The notes beneath the pieces are model-generated. The model saw nothing but the letters and a program-made list of their open reading frames with translations, had not been told where the DNA came from and did not search any database. A program made the position numbers and the translations under genes. Below are positions 52,335 to 61,252 of a stretch of DNA of 64,000 bases, piece after piece. This DNA is from RYN-417 sp043745485 (GTDB lineage Bacteria; Patescibacteriota; Saccharimonadia; Saccharimonadales; JACDBH01), in contig JAYTSU010000021.1 in NCBI GenBank assembly GCA_043745485.1, forward strand, positions 1 to 64,000. The letters run 5' to 3'. The stretch's first letter is position 1. Every line of letters begins with the position of its first letter.

Positions 52335-53183
52335 ATGCTAACGCTTACATCACCAGATATACCGCATGACCTTTTGCAGCTTGCTAGTCCCGTTGAGAAG
52401 CTACACATTATAGGTAATAATTTTGATGATCTTATGAAACGTCCGCGCTTGGCTATTGTTGGTAGCCGTAAGATTACCCCATACGGCAGGGGTGTTACCC
52501 AGAGCCTCGCGAGTGAGCTTGCAAGTAAAGGTGTTGTGATTGTGAGCGGTCTTGCACTTGGCACCGACTCCATCGGGCACAAAGCGTGTATTGATGCGGG
52601 TGGCCAAACAATAGCCGTGCTACCTTCGGGACCGAAAAAGGTCTACCCCAGTATCCATACCAACCTAGCACGTCAAATTGTCCAAACAGGAGGCGTCGTC
52701 GTCACAGAGTATGACGGCACCTACCAGCCACATGCCTACGACTTCCTCAAGCGCAATCGTATAGTAGCTGCTCTGAGCGATGGTGTGTTGGTAACTGAGG
52801 CTGCGGCACGCAGTGGTACCCTTAATACTGCCAGCCACGCCCTTGAGCTCGGCAAGCCAGTGTTTGCAGTGCCAGGTAATATTACCAACCCTTTAAGCGC
52901 CGGCTGCAACAACCTCATTAAAGCTGGTGCCATCCCCGTAACCTGTGTCGAGGACATTTTAATAGCTTTAGAATGGCAAGACCTCAGTGCTGAGCCAAAG
53001 GTGGTTTTGGGTGCAACTGATGAAGAAACTGCCATACTATCACTTTTAGAACAAGGAATAAGCGACGGAGCGGAACTACTTGCAAAAACCGAACTTGAAG
53101 CCAGTCGTTTTAACCAAGCACTCACTATGCTTGAAATAACCGGCAAGATTCGCCCCCTCGGCGCCAATCACTGGTCTTTATAA
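52335..53183 (+). CDS. dprA: DNA processing protein DprA
   Basis: A 282-aa protein with the Rossmann-like DprA core: RPRLAIVGSRKITPYG, VIVSGLALGTDSIGHKACID, GGQTIAVLPSGPKKVYPS, RNRIVAALSDGVLVTEAAARSG, and AVPGNITNPLSAGCNNLIKAGA. A C-terminal winged-helix (ILSLLEQGISDGAELLA) is present. It loads RecA on incoming single-stranded DNA during natural transformation. The first part of longer DprA proteins (SAM domain) is reduced. SD AGGAGGG lies 10 nt before the ATG, within an inverted repeat. Confidence 0.94.
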   Translation: MLTLTSPDIPHDLLQLASPVEKLHIIGNNFDDLMKRPRLAIVGSRKITPYGRGVTQSLASELASKGVVIVSGLALGTDSIGHKACIDAGGQTIAVLPSGPKKVYPSIHTNLARQIVQTGGVVVTEYDGTYQPHAYDFLKRNRIVAALSDGVLVTEAAARSGTLNTASHALELGKPVFAVPGNITNPLSAGCNNLIKAGAIPVTCVEDILIALEWQDLSAEPKVVLGATDEETAILSLLEQGISDGAELLAKTELEASRFNQALTMLEITGKIRPLGANHWSL

Positions 53184-53201
53184 AGTGCTACACTACACCG
53201 T

Positions 53202-53378
53202 ATGAAAACGCTTATATTTATTGGCATTACGGTAGGTGGCATCATTGGTGGCTTGCTAGGAACTAAGCTTGACAAAGGTAATGCGCTTGGTGCCTGGAGC
53301 CTGTTACTCGGCGGACTTGTCGGGCCCCTTTTTGGACTGTGGGCTGGCTATAAAGCTGGCAAATTCATGAGTGAGTAG
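53202..53378 (+). CDS. Small glycine-zipper membrane protein
   Basis: A 58-aa protein: MKTLIFIGITVGGIIGGLLG, a short polar turn (TKLDKGNALGAW), then a second hydrophobic Gly-rich helix (LLLGGLVGPLFGLWAGYKAG). It has two membrane helices with small-residue zippers, as in proteins that oligomerise in the bilayer. A TACACT box lies 6 nt before the ATG. The function is unknown. Confidence 0.65.
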   Translation: MKTLIFIGITVGGIIGGLLGTKLDKGNALGAWSLLLGGLVGPLFGLWAGYKAGKFMSE

Positions 53379-53509
53379 GATACCTTACAATAGTAATAGC
53401 CAAATTTGCATTCGAAATAGAATTAAGGTAGGGTACATCTTTGTCGGCTAATAATTTATTATGGCAAGGACATTACATATTATTTTGATAGACTAGAGAA
53501 ACAATAAGC

Positions 53510-55798
53510 ATGAGCAAAAATTTAGTAATTGTAGAGAGCCCCGCAAAAGCCAAGACTATAGAAAAGTACTTGGGCAAAGATTATATCGTCAAAAGCAGCT
53601 TTGGCCACATTCGTGATTTGCCAAAAAAGGGCCTCAGCATTGATAAGGCTAATGACTTTGAACCTACTTATGAAGTCAGCCCGGAAAAAAAGAAAGTTGT
53701 TGCAGAGCTCAAGAAACTAGCCAAGGGGGCAGAAGTCTGGCTCGCAACTGATGAAGACCGCGAAGGAGAGGCCATTGCCTGGCACCTCGCCATGGCGCTT
53801 GGGTTGGACATCAAGAAAACAAAACGTATTGTCTTCCATGAAATCACCAAGCCCGCAATCCTGGCGGCCATCCAAAACCCACGACTAGTTGACCTGCACC
53901 TGGTGGATGCCCAGCAGGCTCGCCGCGTACTTGACCGGCTTGTGGGCTATGAACTTTCACCAGTTCTCTGGAAAAAAGTCCGTGCAGGCCTAAGTGCAGG
54001 CAGAGTCCAATCTGTTGCGGTACGCCTGATTGTCGAACGTGAGCGCGCCATTGCCGCCCATATGGCAGAGAGCTCTTATAAAATTATAGGGGAGTTTTTA
54101 AGCAGCAACGACAGTTTTAGTGCGGAGCTTAACAATAAGCCAAGTACTCTTGAAGAAGCCACAAAATTCCTGAGCGACTGTATTGGTGCAAGCTACACCG
54201 TTAAAAGCGTTACCAAAAAGCCAGGGAGCCGCAATCCGGGGGCGCCGTTCACCACCTCTACACTCCAGCAAGAAGCCGCTCGCCGCCTTGGTTTTACCGT
54301 TCGCCAGACCATGTCGGTCGCTCAGCGTTTATACGAAAGCGGAAAAATTACCTATATGCGTACTGACAGCACCATTCTGTCTGGCCTTGCCATCAATGCC
54401 GCCCAAAGCTACATTAAGAAAGAATTTGGTGATAAATATCACACTCTCAGACAATTTAAGACAAAAGACTCCAGTGCTCAAGAAGCCCATGAGGCTATCC
54501 GTCCCACCGACTTTACTACTGAGGTTGCAGGGGAAGACGACCAACAAAAGAAGCTCTATAAACTTATTTGGCAGCGGGCGCTCAGCAGCCAAATGTCGCC
54601 AGCTGTCACTGATAAAACAGATGTAAACATCGTTATTTCAAGCCGCCCAGAAATATTTGTGGCAAAGGGCGAGATTTTAGTCTTTGATGGCTTCTTGCGT
54701 GTCTACGGTGGGGGTAAGGATGACAGCCTCCTTCCGGATCTAAAAGAGAGTCAAAGCCTTCAAAACGAGCGTATTACCGCCACAGAGACATTTAGCAGAG
54801 CACCTGCTCGTTATTCTGAGGCTTCACTTGTTAAAGCCTTGGAAGAGATGGGTATTGGCCGCCCGAGCACCTATGCACCGACCATCTCAACCGTTCAGGA
54901 CAGGGGTTATGTTGAGAAGCAAGATCTTGAAGGTAATGAGCGCGAAGTACGCAGCGCCGTACTGAGCGGTACCGAAATCAAGCAAGACACTATAAAGGAA
55001 CGCTTTGGGGCAGACCGCGGCAAACTGATGCCGACGGCCGTGGCAGAAGTTACTACCGACTTCTTAACCAAGTACTTTGGTCCGATTGTAGACTATGACT
55101 TTACTGTCAAAGCTGAAAAAGAATTTGACGATATCGCCGATGGTAAAACCGCCTGGAATAAGATGATAAGTGAGTTCTATAACACTGATTTTAAACCACT
55201 CATTAAAGCTTCTGCCGATGTATCACGTGCCGAAACGTCACAGTCACGCACGTTAGGTATAGACCCAAAAAGTAATAAACCCATCGTTGTCCGCTTTGGA
55301 CGCTATGGCCCAATGCTGCAAAAAGGTGAGACAACTGACGACGAGAAGCCGGCATTTGCACCATTACCCAAAGAAACCACAATGGATACTGTCACCTTAG
55401 AACAAGCGCTTCCGATGTTTGACCTACCTAAAACCATCGGCGCACTAGAAGATGGCCGCCCAATCCTTGGCAACATCGGCCGCTTTGGACCTTATATTCA
55501 AGTCGACAAAACGTTTGTATCGCTCAAAGAACACGACCCTTTGACCATCACCGAAGATGAAGCTCGTGTTTTATATGCCGAAAAGCTGGTTCAGATAGCC
55601 GAACGCAACATCGCAGATTTTGGTAAGCTCAAGATCCTAAAGGGCCCTTACGGACCGTATATTACAGACGGCAAGAAGAATGCTCGTATCGCTAAAGATG
55701 TTGACCCCACACAGCTAACAGAGGCTGACGCCAAGAAAATCCTTGATGAAGCACCTGCTAAAAAACGCTTTGTAAAACGCCGCACTGCTAAGAAATAG
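53510..55798 (+). CDS. topA: DNA topoisomerase I (type IA)
   Basis: A 762-aa enzyme. The N-terminal Toprim domain carries VIVESPAKAKTIEKYLG and WLATDEDREGEAIAWHLA. The active-site Tyr is in SGKITYMRTDSTILS, and PTDFTT and GIGRPSTYAPTISTVQDRGYV also fit. The C-terminus has Topo_C repeats (KPIVVRFGRYGPMLQKG, LGNIGRFGPYIQVDKTFVSL, KGPYGPYITDGKKNARI) and a basic tail. No zinc-finger cysteines were seen, like many non-proteobacterial enzymes. It relaxes negative supercoils. Confidence 0.96.
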   Translation: MSKNLVIVESPAKAKTIEKYLGKDYIVKSSFGHIRDLPKKGLSIDKANDFEPTYEVSPEKKKVVAELKKLAKGAEVWLATDEDREGEAIAWHLAMALGLDIKKTKRIVFHEITKPAILAAIQNPRLVDLHLVDAQQARRVLDRLVGYELSPVLWKKVRAGLSAGRVQSVAVRLIVERERAIAAHMAESSYKIIGEFLSSNDSFSAELNNKPSTLEEATKFLSDCIGASYTVKSVTKKPGSRNPGAPFTTSTLQQEAARRLGFTVRQTMSVAQRLYESGKITYMRTDSTILSGLAINAAQSYIKKEFGDKYHTLRQFKTKDSSAQEAHEAIRPTDFTTEVAGEDDQQKKLYKLIWQRALSSQMSPAVTDKTDVNIVISSRPEIFVAKGEILVFDGFLRVYGGGKDDSLLPDLKESQSLQNERITATETFSRAPARYSEASLVKALEEMGIGRPSTYAPTISTVQDRGYVEKQDLEGNEREVRSAVLSGTEIKQDTIKERFGADRGKLMPTAVAEVTTDFLTKYFGPIVDYDFTVKAEKEFDDIADGKTAWNKMISEFYNTDFKPLIKASADVSRAETSQSRTLGIDPKSNKPIVVRFGRYGPMLQKGETTDDEKPAFAPLPKETTMDTVTLEQALPMFDLPKTIGALEDGRPILGNIGRFGPYIQVDKTFVSLKEHDPLTITEDEARVLYAEKLVQIAERNIADFGKLKILKGPYGPYITDGKKNARIAKDVDPTQLTEADAKKILDEAPAKKRFVKRRTAKK

Positions 55799-55931
55799 TA
55801 AACTTAAGCAATAAAAAGTACTTATCCACAACTTTGCCAGAGAAAGGTATATATTTCATGCCAATATTGCCATAAACCGTTTGTGCATAGAGCGCCATTT
55901 GATGCTACAATAACTTAGAAGACCATAAGTA

Positions 55932-55960
55932 TTGACATTTAAAAATTAAACTGTTAAAAT
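55932..55960 (+). promoter_or_regulatory. Promoter upstream of the sigma4/HARE-HTH gene
   Basis: TTGACA (55932-55937), 17-nt spacer, TAAAAT (55955-55960). The ATG is 58 nt downstream, preceded by AAAGAGAGA. This gene therefore has a real leader, unlike most in the window. A single DnaA-box-like TTATCCACA lies at 55822-55830. Confidence 0.65.
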
Positions 55961-56018
55961 ATTCATATAAAAGGTGTTTACACCTCTATATTTATAAAGA
56001 AAGAGAGATTGAATCACG

Positions 56019-57056
56019 ATGGCAGATACCGCCCCTACAACCTTTCAAATCGAATCTGTTGTTAAAGATGTTTTAAGCACTATCGAACGTGAACGTGAGC
56101 GAGAAATCGTATCACGTCGTTTTGGTCTTTTTGACCGTCGAGAGACCTTAGAACAGATTGGTGAACTGCTTGGTATAACCCGTGAGCGCGTCCGTCAGCT
56201 AGAAAAAGCCGTTGTAACTAAGCTGCAGGGTAATGCAGCTAAGGGCGACATGCCGCACATCCTTGCCATGCAAGAAACAATGGTTCAAGAACTCCTTGGT
56301 ATGGGCAAAGTTGCTCGTGTCAGCGACCTCGGTGCTAAGCTGTCTAAAGATAATAACAAACTCGACCAAGCTCGTGTTTCTTTCATTGCTATGCTATGTC
56401 CAAAACTTGCCGTCATAGATGAAAACGATAACTTTTTCCACGCTGTTGGCATTGCTAGCGAACACAGTGAAAAAGTCATAAAAGAGCAGGTTGGCGCAGT
56501 GGTGGACGCCATCAAGAAGATTGCTGAACCAACAACTCCTGAAGCAATTGCCGCCATTACTAAAGATGAAAACGTTGCCCATGTGAAGGCACTCGCAAGC
56601 GTCAGCAAGCTTGTAGCCACACTTAATGGTCGCTGGGGCCTCACAAAGTGGCCTATGGTCAATCCAAAGAACATTCGAGACAAGATATATGTCATTTTGT
56701 TTGAAAGTGGCAAACACATGCACTTCAACGACATCGCATCAAGCATCAAGGATTCAGCCTTCAAGCGTAAAGATGTTACAACCCAGGCTATTCACAATGA
56801 ACTTATCAAGGATGACCGCTTCGTCCTTATCGGCCGCGGAATCTATGCCTTGAAAGAATGGGGCTATAAAAAGGGAACTGTCGCCGACATTATCACCGAA
56901 GTCCTCAAGAAGGCAAACGAGCCACTCCACCGCGACGAAATCGTCAAGCGTGTCCTTAAAAACCGCTTCGTCAAAGAAACAACTATCCTCTTGAACCTCC
57001 AAGGCAAGCCACAGTTCAAGCGCGTCGCCAAAGCCACATACAGCCTCGCCGAATAG
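56019..57056 (+). CDS. Sigma-region-4-like / HARE-HTH regulatory protein
   Basis: A 345-aa protein. The N-terminal part (about 20-75) matches sigma-70 region 4: EREREIVSRRFGLFDRRET, then LEQIGELLGITRERVRQLEK, the helix-turn-helix that contacts -35 elements. The middle is helical. The C-terminal part has two HARE-HTH-type winged helices (about 225-280: VILFESGKHMHFNDIASSIK with GRGIYALKEWG; and about 290-345: PLHRDEIVKRVLKNRFVKE with ATYSLAE), as in the RNA polymerase delta subunit. Sigma region 2 is missing, so it is unlikely to be a full sigma factor. It probably binds RNA polymerase or promoters. Confidence 0.85.
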   Translation: MADTAPTTFQIESVVKDVLSTIEREREREIVSRRFGLFDRRETLEQIGELLGITRERVRQLEKAVVTKLQGNAAKGDMPHILAMQETMVQELLGMGKVARVSDLGAKLSKDNNKLDQARVSFIAMLCPKLAVIDENDNFFHAVGIASEHSEKVIKEQVGAVVDAIKKIAEPTTPEAIAAITKDENVAHVKALASVSKLVATLNGRWGLTKWPMVNPKNIRDKIYVILFESGKHMHFNDIASSIKDSAFKRKDVTTQAIHNELIKDDRFVLIGRGIYALKEWGYKKGTVADIITEVLKKANEPLHRDEIVKRVLKNRFVKETTILLNLQGKPQFKRVAKATYSLAE

Positions 57057-57070
57057 GAACAGGCTAATTT

Positions 57071-57391
57071 ATGCACAGCAATGAGGAACTACCAGCTGCC
57101 CCCATAGTCTTCACGTATGAGGGAGAAGATGCACGAGATTTAATGCTTGAAGCGAGTCTCGATGGCTTAAGTCCTGAAGACTACGTAAGAACTGCCACCA
57201 GATATCATAGAATATTTAGAGGCATTGTTAGAGAGATCTCAACTCATTTTCCAGATTGTGACGATACCCTAAGTCTTAGTAACGTTCGAGTTGACGCTAT
57301 ATTTGGCGGTCAAACTAAAAGATTTATAATCGGCAGCGATGGCATAAACCCCTGGCTACGGGCTGTACAAATTGATATGGAAGATAAATAA
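57071..57391 (+). CDS. Hypothetical protein
   Basis: A 106-aa acidic soluble protein (APIVFTYEGEDARDLMLEAS, then FRGIVREISTHFPDCDD). The family was not recognised. It starts 14 nt after the sigma4/HARE-HTH gene and probably shares its transcript, so a regulatory role is conceivable but not shown. A terminator follows about 60 nt later. Confidence 0.65.
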   Translation: MHSNEELPAAPIVFTYEGEDARDLMLEASLDGLSPEDYVRTATRYHRIFRGIVREISTHFPDCDDTLSLSNVRVDAIFGGQTKRFIIGSDGINPWLRAVQIDMEDK

Positions 57392-57395
57392 ATTC

Positions 57396-57409
57396 ATTTG
57401 TATACAAAT
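57396..57409. promoter_or_regulatory. 14-bp perfect palindrome
   Basis: ATTTGTATACAAAT is a perfect inverted repeat starting 4 nt after a stop codon. It looks like a dimeric protein-binding site; no protein is known. It is followed by ATTACGAACAAG, which recurs at 57952-57963. Confidence 0.5.
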
Positions 57410-57448
57410 TACGAACAAGGGTAGTAGTCAAATAAAGATAAGCCAGGC

Positions 57449-57469
57449 CGCCAGATAAGGCGTTTTTTT
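57449..57469 (+). terminator. Intrinsic terminator
   Basis: CGCC-AGATAA-GGCG stem-loop followed by seven T. It is short but in the right place, 58 nt after the upstream stop. Confidence 0.7.
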
Positions 57470-58007
57470 GAAATTGCACTGTAATAAACAGGGATTATAT
57501 AAAAATATAAAAACAAACAGGAAAGCAGAACAGGAAACACTAGCAACGAAAGTTAAACAAGAGTAGCAGTAGGCATAGACTAGACGTCGTACAATGTATA
57601 TTTTGCGACTAACATATAGTAGAAATAGATGATTAGCTATGCCTCTATAGCAGGGGTTAAAACACTACTTATCTCTGTTAAGTACCCACGCACTATATAT
57701 GCCTTACGTTATTATTACTTAAATCGTTATTCGCTGGCATTATTAGCATATCTACTTTTACCAGACTGGTAGACGCCGTAAAGCACTTGCTTTTTGTATA
57801 TTATAGTTTTTTTGTATACTTTTCACGGTCATTTCACGCTAAAAATTTTACCGTCACTACCCCTGCCTCACTCCCCTGTTTTGCTATTTGCATTTTGGTA
57901 AATATATAGTTTTATATAGTTTTTTAATATAATACAATATAAAATGAACATATTACGAACAAGCAGGGGCTAGCAGCGGGGGAGATACAAATAGCCACCT
58001 AACCTCC
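57470..58007. other. AT-rich gene-free region
   Basis: About 540 nt without a credible ORF on either strand. It contains runs such as TTTTTGTATA repeated twice near 57800 and TATATAGTTTTATATAG near 57905, and a second copy of ATTACGAACAAG (57952-57963). No RNA gene was recognised. It separates the convergent plus-strand regulator genes and the minus-strand division cluster. Confidence 0.6.
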
Positions 58008-58895
58008 TTACTTATAAAACACCTTCTCCTCTACACGCACGTCCATATATTCCACCGGCGACGCCCCGCTATCCCGAGCCGCCAAAAAGTCCCCAATCTG
58101 AATACGAGCATTCCCTGCACTATCAGTCTTTATATAATAAGCCACGTCTTTTAGGCGTACATCTATTTCGTTGCCGCCACTCGGCAGCGTAAAGCTCACT
58201 ATAGTTATCTTTTTAGCCTTTAGCTGAGCGGAAATAGAAGTCATAAACGCCACTGCATCAGTAGTGAGCGCTTGATCGCCAACGCGTAGCTCCAGTCCAC
58301 TTTGATCCTGTACCATGAGTAGTTGGCCTGCTACGCTACTAATTAGCTTCTTGGACTCCGTAACGGCTTTACCGGTTGAATCAAGCACAAACGAGTTAGT
58401 TCTGGTTGTAAGGATTACCGTAGGAGTTCTAACGTGCAAGGTTACTGATGGACGTCGCCCTATAATGGGCAAACCTACTGTCACAACATCGAGTTCCGGA
58501 AAATTATTTATTATCGAGTCCTGAACAGCAACTGTATTGATAGTTAGTTTATTCTTATTAACTAAGGAACCTTCAAGGACTTTGCCAATTCCTGATTTGT
58601 ATTCGGTTACTGTCCGATATATTGACGCATCACCAACAAATGTAATCCCAGGAACCGTAGAAAGCGTTGTACTATATGCAACGCTTAACAAAATAGCCCC
58701 TAGTGCAACCACGGTTGGAACCAGACGAAGTCTTTTTAATATCGTCTGCTTTTGATCTGTTATATGTCGGGCGCGTACACTGTCTTCACTGCGCGGCATA
58801 TCATTGCCGTAATAAGTGGGCTTTGGCCGGTTTTGTGTTTGAGTAACTGGCGACCTCCGTCCTGATACTTTCTTTTTTTTAAACGGTAATGCCAC
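58008..58895 (-). CDS. ftsQ: Cell division protein FtsQ/DivIB-like
   Basis: A 295-aa protein with a basic cytoplasmic N-terminus, one membrane helix (about 57-75) and an extracytoplasmic POTRA plus beta domain (ITFVGDASIYRTVTEYKSGI, FPELDVVTVGLPIIGRRPSV, TPTVILTTRTNSFVLDSTG). It stabilises the divisome FtsL/FtsB. The start is GTG and overlaps the murG stop by 1 nt (TAGTG). Sequence similarity is low, as usual for FtsQ; order and topology support the call. Confidence 0.8.
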   Translation of the reverse strand: MALPFKKKKVSGRRSPVTQTQNRPKPTYYGNDMPRSEDSVRARHITDQKQTILKRLRLVPTVVALGAILLSVAYSTTLSTVPGITFVGDASIYRTVTEYKSGIGKVLEGSLVNKNKLTINTVAVQDSIINNFPELDVVTVGLPIIGRRPSVTLHVRTPTVILTTRTNSFVLDSTGKAVTESKKLISSVAGQLLMVQDQSGLELRVGDQALTTDAVAFMTSISAQLKAKKITIVSFTLPSGGNEIDVRLKDVAYYIKTDSAGNARIQIGDFLAARDSGASPVEYMDVRVEEKVFYK

Positions 58896-60058
58896 TATTT
58901 TGCCCCCACTCCAAACGTCTTGAGCACTAGCTCCGCTAACTCAGTTGCGGCCTTTGGCTTGCCTATAGACTGCAATGCCACGGCAAGAGCATGACGTTTG
59001 CCTGCATTTCGCAACAAGTCATCTATAGCCGCAAAGAGCCCTTCCCTATCAGCGTGTGAGATGTGTAGCACTAAGTTGTCATCTGCAAGATGCTTGGCGT
59101 TTGCGGTCTGGTGATCATCCGCTAATTGCCCAGGCACTACTATAGTTGCAATTCCCTGCACTGCAAGTTCAGCTACAACAGTAGCAGATGCACGGCTTGC
59201 AACCACATCGGCGGCACCTGTGTAACGAAAAACGTCAGAAACGAATCCCTTGACGACCACTCTTCTACGTTCGTCTGCCAAAAGCTCTTTGCTATATGCA
59301 TGCTGCATATCTGTCTCATGGGCTGGACCAACAATGTGGAGGATTCCAAGATCATGATGATGCTGCATCAAGCGGCCTGCCACAGCCACAACGTCTTGGT
59401 TCAGCTGAGACGCACCCTGGCTCCCCCCTATAACTGTAATGACCTGTGAACATTCTAAAAGCCCTACATCTTTTCTGTATTCTGTAATCAGAGTAGGATT
59501 TAACATTTTAAAATCAGATGATACGGGTGTACCGGTGTAGACCATGCTGCTTTCAGGATAAGCATAAAACTGCGTTGGCATTCCCGTTGCATGTACAGTA
59601 GCCCATTTTGAGATAATTCGGTTTGCAAGACCGGGTGTTGAGTCAGAGTCGTGTGTAATAAAAGGTATGTTAAGGTGTGCCGCAGCGAGCCCAACAGGCA
59701 CCCCCACGTAACCCCCTTTAATCAAAATTCCGTCAGGGCGTAATTCTCTTAGCATTTTCCGCGCTTGCGCATACCCCTTAACCACCCGGCCAACGTCTCG
59801 AATGTTCCGTGCAAATGTAGGAACATCCATCAGACGTTCAAGTCGGCTTAATCCAGCATAGCGGCGGTATTTCCCCGCTCTAACTAGCCTCACCTCATCA
59901 ATAGCAGGCTCATCCTCAAATAAATGCAAAAATTTGGCGTCTGTTTCGCAGACACCTACAAGCCTTACGCTCGGGTCGAGGCGCTTAAGCTCACGCGCGA
60001 CGGCGAGCAGCGGTGTAATATGTCCGCCGCTGCCCCCGCCCGTTAGTAGGATCGTCAT
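58895..60058 (-). CDS. murG: UDP-GlcNAc:lipid I N-acetylglucosaminyltransferase
   Basis: A 387-aa GT-B enzyme with MTILLTGGGSGGHITPLLAV at the N-terminus, GGYVGVPVGLAAAHLNIPF, VIGGSQGASQLN and the UDP-binding YTGAADVVASRASATVVAEL with ATIVVPGQLADDHQTANAK. It makes lipid II on the inner membrane face. Its first 68 nt overlap the end of ftsW, in a different frame, an unusually long overlap. Confidence 0.94.
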   Translation of the reverse strand: MTILLTGGGSGGHITPLLAVARELKRLDPSVRLVGVCETDAKFLHLFEDEPAIDEVRLVRAGKYRRYAGLSRLERLMDVPTFARNIRDVGRVVKGYAQARKMLRELRPDGILIKGGYVGVPVGLAAAHLNIPFITHDSDSTPGLANRIISKWATVHATGMPTQFYAYPESSMVYTGTPVSSDFKMLNPTLITEYRKDVGLLECSQVITVIGGSQGASQLNQDVVAVAGRLMQHHHDLGILHIVGPAHETDMQHAYSKELLADERRRVVVKGFVSDVFRYTGAADVVASRASATVVAELAVQGIATIVVPGQLADDHQTANAKHLADDNLVLHISHADREGLFAAIDDLLRNAGKRHALAVALQSIGKPKAATELAELVLKTFGVGAK

Positions 60059-61235
60059 TATACGGATCTCCTAGTTGATTATTAGCAATACTATACCTAC
60101 TATACCGCGAAATCTGGAAAGCTAGGCCTAAAGCGGCTGTGACAAACAACACACTGGTTCCTCCCGTACTAATAAACGGCAACGTGATGCCTTTGAGTGG
60201 TAAAAGTCCAATCATGGCGCCAATGTTTATAGCCGCTTGCACACTAAACCACGCCAACATACCGGTCACTAAAAAGCCGGCAAAATCATCCGGAGCTTTT
60301 TCGATTATTTTAGCTAAGCGACCAAAGAAAACGGCGTACGCGGCCAAGATTAAAGTCATCCCCACAAAGCCAAATTTCTCTGATAGAATAGCAAAAATAG
60401 AGTCGTTAGATGCTTCAGGTAGATAACCATACGCCTGGACACTCTTACCAAGACCCAGGCCAAACATTCCCCCTGACCCAACTGCAATGAGCGCTTGGCA
60501 TGACTGATAGCCTGTAGTTTGACAGTTGGCTGCTGGGTGCAAAAACGTCAACAGACGTTGCCGACGATACGGAATGGCTGAGATGAGCAATATAATGCCA
60601 ATGGCAACCGTACCACCTATCATCATAATACGCTTGAGTGGCAATCCTGCCACAAACACCATAGCAGCAATCATGCCGATCATCACCGCAGTCGAACCGA
60701 GATCACTTTCTAATAGCCCAACCACTATAGCGATAGCTACTAAGCATATAGCGAGCGGTTTCAATGTTGTTTGCCAATTATCTAATAGGCCTGATTTTTT
60801 GCTACGCGCCAATAAGTCGGCTAACCAAATGAGTAAAGTAAACTTAATAAGCTCAGCCGCTTGAAAAGAAAACCCTCCGATCTGTACCCATCTATACGCA
60901 CCATTTACCCGAGCGCCAAAGAACTGCACCGCCAGAGCTGTAATGATTGATGCAATAATAAGGGGCTTTATAGCATGTCGCCACCACTGATATGGCACTC
61001 GCGAAAGCAAGACAAAAGCTATACCACCAAGCCCCACCGCAACTAACTGTTTGGTAATATAATATGCTTCCGAGACATTATTATGGTTACTAACACCTGG
61101 ACTAATGGCATACACAACCACAACTCCAATGCCTAGAAGCCCGGTTGCAATCAACGGCAACCAATAATCCGGCCTATGGCGACGCTGTTCTGTGTTATTA
61201 CTATTTGGCCGTCGACGAGCCCGTAATGTTTGCAT
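59991..61235 (-). CDS. ftsW: SEDS-family peptidoglycan polymerase FtsW
   Basis: A 414-aa protein with about ten membrane helices. Typical segments are VNGAYRWVQIGGFSFQAAELIKF, ESDLGSTAVM, AIGSGG-like ALIAVGSGGMFGLGLGKSVQ, LPEASNDSIFAILSEKFGFVG and GLLPLKGITLPFISTGGTSVL. It polymerises lipid II at the septum. The position between mraY and murG favours FtsW over RodA. A basic soluble C-terminal tail (TNGRGQRRTYYTAARRRA) is partly encoded in the murG overlap. Confidence 0.93.
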   Translation of the reverse strand: MQTLRARRRPNSNNTEQRRHRPDYWLPLIATGLLGIGVVVVYAISPGVSNHNNVSEAYYITKQLVAVGLGGIAFVLLSRVPYQWWRHAIKPLIIASIITALAVQFFGARVNGAYRWVQIGGFSFQAAELIKFTLLIWLADLLARSKKSGLLDNWQTTLKPLAICLVAIAIVVGLLESDLGSTAVMIGMIAAMVFVAGLPLKRIMMIGGTVAIGIILLISAIPYRRQRLLTFLHPAANCQTTGYQSCQALIAVGSGGMFGLGLGKSVQAYGYLPEASNDSIFAILSEKFGFVGMTLILAAYAVFFGRLAKIIEKAPDDFAGFLVTGMLAWFSVQAAINIGAMIGLLPLKGITLPFISTGGTSVLFVTAALGLAFQISRYSRYSIANNQLGDPYNDDPTNGRGQRRTYYTAARRRA

Positions 61236-61252
61236 GTTTGTTGTTGCTTTGT

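Noticed and set aside
55822..55830. DnaA box TTATCCACA as a replication origin
   Set aside because: It is a single box with no cluster and no dnaA, dnaN or recF nearby.
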